Of a stretch of 64,000 nt of DNA, positions 59,071 through 64,000 are shown one piece after another. The notes beneath the pieces were generated by a model. That model was given only the letters and a program-made list of their open reading frames with translations. It did no database searches and was not told the DNA's origin. Origin of the DNA: Linnemannia schmuckeri (lineage: Eukaryota; Mortierellomycota; Mortierellomycetes; Mortierellales; Mortierellaceae); the NCBI GenBank assembly GCA_029449235.1, contig JANATG010000007.1, positions 1,426,001-1,490,000 of the forward strand, read 5' to 3'. How positions within the stretch are numbered: the stretch's first letter is position 1; every line of letters begins with the position of its first letter. Made by a program: the position numbers and the translations under genes.

Positions 59071-62055
59071 CTATGCAGGCGGAGTCAGCGAGTTGGAAGA
59101 GTAAAGACCCGAGGTGTCGCTTCTTCTATCAGCCGTGCTTCTGCGACTCTGCTCGATGATACCCAAAGACTCCTCGGTATCACCCTCTCGCGAAATCAAC
59201 GTCGCAGCTGTAATGCCACTACGGTTCTTCTTGTCGAGCCATGTCTTGAAGCCGGTCCGCGAAGGTTCCTCCGAGAATGTGTCAGCCTGACCACTACCGC
59301 TTGCAGCACCTTGACTTGGGTCGGTCGACGGAGTTGCCACCGACCTGGTGGAAGCCGCCTTGGAGAGCGACGACTTGGGAGACTTGATTGAGTGCGCGGG
59401 AGACGAGCTTGTGGGTTGACGCGACAGCTGATGGTGGTCAAACGGCAGGAAAACAGTCGTGCGACTACCGACGCTCGTTGTTCCAAACTTGTCCGTTGGT
59501 TCGTACTCTGGCTCGTCTGGTTCGAACGCCTGTAGGCCGCGGGAGGATGACACAAACTTGGGCCAGACATCGCGGAAAAGGAGCTCCTGGACCTCAAAGG
59601 TCGCGCCGTCAAACATGCCAGAGCCCCAATCGCCCTTCTTGGCTTTTTGGTGGATCTCCTGAACAGTCTCGTGAGAGAGGTTGAGCTCCAAGCGCGCTCC
59701 TGAGGCGATGAAGGTGTTATACACATACTCAAACTGGATCAGCAAGGTTGGCGGCATGGGCAGTGGGGCAAAGGGAGTATTGGGCATGTTGATAATGTCG
59801 AGATGGATAGGCACCGTGGGGTTGCCGGCTTCTTGGTTTTCCGAGATGCCTTCTTCGAGGTCTGGAAGTGCGGTTGAGCTGCCTCCGTACCGTCTGAAGG
59901 TAGAATGGGACGAAGATCCTAAGGGAGATGAAGGCTCAGACTCGTCAAAGAGCGAGGAGGATGAACGGCGCGATCCCAGCATGGGCATTGTCGATGAGAC
60001 GGAGGACACAGAGACAATCTTCTTAATCTTCTGGGAGCCTTTGCCGTCGTCCAGCTGAAGTCGATGTGCTGATGCAAAGTGAGTGGGAAGAGGCCCAAGG
60101 GTCGACTCACGCGCGCCGCCGTTCGAACTCTTCTCGACAACCTCTTCCTGTTGCGCCAATGTCGAAGTGTCTGTTGTGCTGCCGACTGGCTCGACGGCAT
60201 CCTGAGAACCCGACGTCAACTCCCGAAGCCTCTCGTATTGTGTTGCTCTCTTCTCCAGACGCGCTACCTCGTACAGGAAACGGGTGTTTTCTGCACAGAA
60301 CTCTGCGACCGTGAAGGCACTGATATGATCAAACATCCTCCTGTCCTCCAGTGCCTTGATGAACTCGTCCCAGTCTGTCTTAATGTGCTTGATCGTCTCC
60401 GCATGTTCGGACGAGCCGAACCCGAATTGATGGCGTTGTTGATTCCGGATGATATTCTTTATACTGACGTTGAAGGCATCGGTACTGTTCTCCTGCTGGT
60501 TGGCGTATTGGTTATGAAGAGGAAGTTGGTCGCGGCCGTCTTGTTGGTTGTATTTGGTCTCAACTGGGGGTGAAAGCTGTCCGTTGCTGCCGTTAAACCA
60601 CTGCTGCCTTGCTGACGGTTGGGTGGGTTCACTTTCTAGCGGCAAGTTGTCGGCGCTCGTCACGACAATCCGGCCACGACCATGATCCCTGTCAGTGTGA
60701 GTAACGCCAGCTCCTCCTTTACCCTTTGTTGCACTTTCCTGCTTGTTTCGGTAGGGGCACTGGTAGGGATTGGCCCTGAAATGTCGGATGAGAGGGAGGA
60801 TGATACTGGGTATATGTGCAGCAACGAGAATAGCCGCCATGAAGTACACCTCGTCAACGATATCTGTGAAGGGCTTGGCGATGACTGGAAGGGCAAAGAA
60901 CAGGGCGATACACGGGAGGGAGAACAGCGAAATCCAGATGAGCTCCTTGCGAATACCATAGCCGTCGTTGACACCATTGAGCTGGTAGATCATAATTGGC
61001 GAAAGGATGAATAAGAAAATAAAGTACGTAACGTAGGGGAACAGATACTATACCATAGCAAAAAAAAAAAAAAAAAAAAAAAAACACTGTTAGCAGACTA
61101 CAAACAGCACTGCAAGGGCGGCTGCGATGGAGAAGCAGCCATTGTCATAGAGAATACCGTACCGCCACAAACTTGGGGGGACATGCACCGCCCGGATGCT
61201 CAATCTGTAACATCATTGGTCTCGTCGCGACCATGAACGCCAAGTCGACGATGACACAGACAATCATGTAGGTTACGCCTGTGATGAGCATTTGGCGGTC
61301 GGTGGCCTTCTTGTATCGATTGTACCATTTGTTGGAGCGGGCGATATCCTTCTGAGACTTTTCGGTCAACTCGAAGATACGGTCGTGTTGATCAATAGCG
61401 TCCTGTTGAGACCGAGAATGAGACGATTGTTGTCCGAGCGAGGTAAGGTTCACGAGAGAGGGACTCAGACGACTGCTGGAGTGGCCACGAGCGGGAAGCA
61501 GTGTCCTCTCCTTGGACCTGTTGCCCTGTGCTGATGCTGCCCTTGTCAGCTCGGCGAGATCTGTGGGATCGGCGAACCTGGTTTGGTAAATATCTTGATT
61601 GCGCTGGATACGAGTTATGAGGCGCCATGCTCGACCTGTTAAGACAAGCACGAATGGAACCAGGACGAGATAACTCCCTATGTTGAACGAAGTAAACATT
61701 TTGGTCTGGTTAGAACTCTGAAATAAAGTATCGGGGCAAAGAAGGCAACTCAAACGAAGATAAGCAACTGGGCTACATAAATGAACATGATCGATTGGAG
61801 CGTTTGCATACCATGGAAAATAACGAAGCAGGGCATTGTTCCTGCGAATGCTCCATTGTAGAGCATGAGTGTGAGAAATATCGTTTCGGAGTAACCTTGG
61901 ATGGTAACCAGGTATCGTCCACGCTGGCGAAGGTCGTTATCCTTCTTCGAGATTTGCTGGAAGAGAAATGTCGTAACAAGTCCGGTGAAGGAAAATATTA
62001 TGCCGAGGACGATGAAGGCAGTCTTTTGAGCCTCAGTTGGTAGTTCTTTTGCCAT
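59071..62055 (-). CDS. Multipass receptor-RGS fusion, copy 2
   Basis: Exons 62055-61756, 61717-61163 and 61047-59071 join in phase 0 to 943 residues. Seven to eight hydrophobic segments span exons 1-3 (AFIVLGIIFSFTGLVTTFLF, SYLVLVPFVLVLTGRAWRL, LITGVTYMIVCVIVDLAFMV, FPYVTYFIFLFILSPIMIYQ). NGVNDGYGIRKELIW matches KDGFGIRNELLIT of copy 1 at the same place. The tail has an RGS domain in two halves: HISAFTVAEFCAENTRFLYE, and about 190 residues later EYVYNTFIASGARLELNLSH with VQELLFRDVWPKFVSS. The insert and the C-terminus are Ser-rich. The first donor reads GTTTGA, which is weak. The role is as for copy 1: a receptor that also speeds GTP hydrolysis by G-alpha. Confidence 0.85.
61059..61084. repeat. 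Poly(A) tract inside receptor intron 2
   Basis: About 26 A on the plus strand, so a T run on the transcribed strand starting about a dozen bases before the acceptor at 61048. It probably serves as the polypyrimidine tract. Confidence 0.8.
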
Positions 62056-63915
62056 GGTGTATGATTAAGTATATGTAAGAAGGAAGATGATGCCGAGGAC
62101 TATGTTGTGAGTATATACAGGGTGGTGGTCGTCGCGGGTAGGTGGCGAAAGGTGTTGCTGTGTTGCTGTATGAGTTGGTGGCAGTGGTATTATTAAGATA
62201 GGCAGTGGAAGAGATGGTGGAGTGGAGCACAATGTACAGGGCGGATAGGCATAGGTGCGAAGACTTGAACGGCTTTAGTTTTGCAAGTGCGGGTGTCGAT
62301 GAAGATAAAGTGAAAAAAGGGGGAGCGAGAATCGATAGAGTGCTCGTGTTGGCGGGGTGTGTTTCGTTAGGCTCGCTCTCTGGTTGCCTACCAGTGAGAG
62401 TGGCAGGAGGAAGAAGTGGAGAGGAGCGAAGGCAAGGAGGAAAAAGAGAGAAAGAAGATGGAAGAGGAAGTATAGAAAAGAAGAGGACAAGGGTAAGAGC
62501 GAGAGAAATAATAGAGAATGGATAATGAAATGGAAAGATAAAAAGTAAAGGGAAAGGAAGAAGAGAGAGAGAGAGAGAACAGACGGTGAGGATGCAATCA
62601 ATTCAAAATCCAATTGGCATCCATCCGACTGTTGGACTGTTGGCGAGATTGGGATGAGCAAACAGGGAGCGAACAGACAAGAGGAGTATAGCTGACAGAC
62701 GACAAAAGGGGACCATTGAGAGCGCATGTCCCACTTAATATCGGTGTATACTCTTGTACGCCAAAAACCTGCTGTTGCGCTTGTAAGGAAAAAGAAAGGG
62801 AAAAAAAAAATGCTCTCAACAGTGGTCGTTTTCCTCCCCTTCTCTTTTTTTCTCTTCTCTTCACTTCTCTTTGTACCTTCAATTATACTTTGTTTTTTTT
62901 TTACCTTCTTCGATGAGGCTCTCACCTGTCCCGCCTTCCATCTTCACTTGGTTTTCGCTTTCTCCCCTATTTCTTTTCTACAAGTGCAAAAGTGGCAGTG
63001 GATTCAGTGCGCATGCAAGCAGCTTATAGTGCAGTCCTTCAAAACCCACTATTGGTACTCAGGTACCAGCTCAGGTGTCGCCATTGACAACTGAGTGGGT
63101 TCTCTTCTAAAAGGTGAATCAATCAGCATCTATTGTAATGGTGTAACAACGGCATCCCTCCAAAACTAAAATATACGACAAAGCAACAAAAGGAAGCAAG
63201 CGATCAAGCTCTCGGCTTACGCAGTTGCGTTGCTTGTGCAACATAATCGTGAGGGGATGGAATGGACTAGAGAGAGTCGAAGATGGTCCAGAACTCTATG
63301 GCTGTCAAGGCGGGCTGTATCCAGTACTTAGAGAAAGGAATCGAATTGTAGTACAAGTACCAAGGACGAAAAGAGACAGGCATAAGTCCGAGGAACTGAG
63401 TAGTCTTTCTTCCCTACTTGCCAAGACGCGCTGTAAATCATTGTGGTGTGTATGTGTGTTCGTGTGTGTCTGCGTGTGCCAGTCAGGTTCCAGGATCTGG
63501 CATGCTCGCGTCCTTTTGTTATAGCACTGTGCCTGTCGCCATCCTGCTTCTGTTCCACGCATTAATCCCCGTTTCACCTTGAAAATCCCTTTATTTTCTG
63601 GTTCCTATTGTGATCTTCTTAACAAAGGGTCCCGTCCTTGGGTGTCGGCACTGGCAGAATCTGGCTTCTTGGTGTCAATCCGTACTTTCTCCTTTTGGCT
63701 ATCTTTGCCACCCTACATCATCCTGATAGCATCCGAGTCGCCTTTCATTCGGAGAGATAGATAGATCATTGACGTTTTAGCATAGGAGCACCCTTTATTT
63801 TACCACTTCACTTTCGTCTGTTGTTTTAGCACTTTTCTCTCTCCTCCATTTGCTTACAACTCCACAACCCAAGCTATCAAATACACCCGCACACAAACAC
63901 ATACACACACTCTCT

Positions 63916-63917
<2 letters not shown>
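62056..63917. other. Intergenic region
   Basis: Upstream region of receptor copy 2, with a CT-rich leader on the minus strand to about 62580, then sequence with no supported gene. Short open frames are present but carry no signal or domain. Confidence 0.5.
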
Positions 63918-63987
<70 letters not shown>

Positions 63988-63990
63988 CTC
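63918..63990. repeat. (TC)n / (TATC)n microsatellite
   Basis: A long TC dinucleotide run passing into about six TATC units at the end of the window. Confidence 0.95.
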
Positions 63991-64000
63991 TCGCCCACAC

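Overview
The window looks like nuclear DNA of an early-diverging fungus, most likely Mortierellomycotina (Mortierella/Linnemannia type). This is inferred from three things: protein-coding genes cut by many short GT-AG introns, no operons or Shine-Dalgarno starts, and the gene repertoire (RGS-domain receptors, a tau-type microtubule protein, group III histidine-kinase sequence, a small Opy2-type secreted protein). No tRNA, rRNA or CRISPR is visible. Exon borders were read by eye from splice consensus and reading frame; nearly all of them keep frame exactly.

Left third (1-27 kb): an Mdv1-like WD40 protein; a secreted ferritin-like (Rds1-type) protein; an FMN-binding pyridoxamine-phosphate-oxidase-family protein with a membrane tail; two tandem NADP-dependent alkenal/prostaglandin reductases; a HECT ubiquitin ligase (15 exons); a 71-residue secreted protein with an Opy2-type cysteine module; a decayed Nik1-type histidine-kinase fragment; a MAP2/tau-like protein; a serine-rich orphan protein; and a Pho80-like cyclin.

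Middle (27-48 kb): a membrane receptor fused to an RGS domain, DNA polymerase delta subunit 4, a cytochrome P450, mitochondrial NAD-isocitrate dehydrogenase (Idh2/IDH3A type), the U3 snoRNP protein Rrp9, and a Kex1-like carboxypeptidase spread over 18 exons, two of them only 19 and 10 nt long.

Right part (48-64 kb): an F-box protein, about 5 kb with no gene I can support, a leucine-rich-repeat protein with a cysteine cluster, and a second RGS receptor paralogous to the first. The end of the window is a (TC)n/(TATC)n microsatellite.

The genes do not form a pathway cluster; they are housekeeping and signalling genes in ordinary fungal order. The recurring oddity is long Ser/Gln-rich insertions inside otherwise conserved folds (two RGS domains, a cyclin box, a receptor loop). 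The strongest single observation is the tau-family microtubule-binding protein in a fungus.
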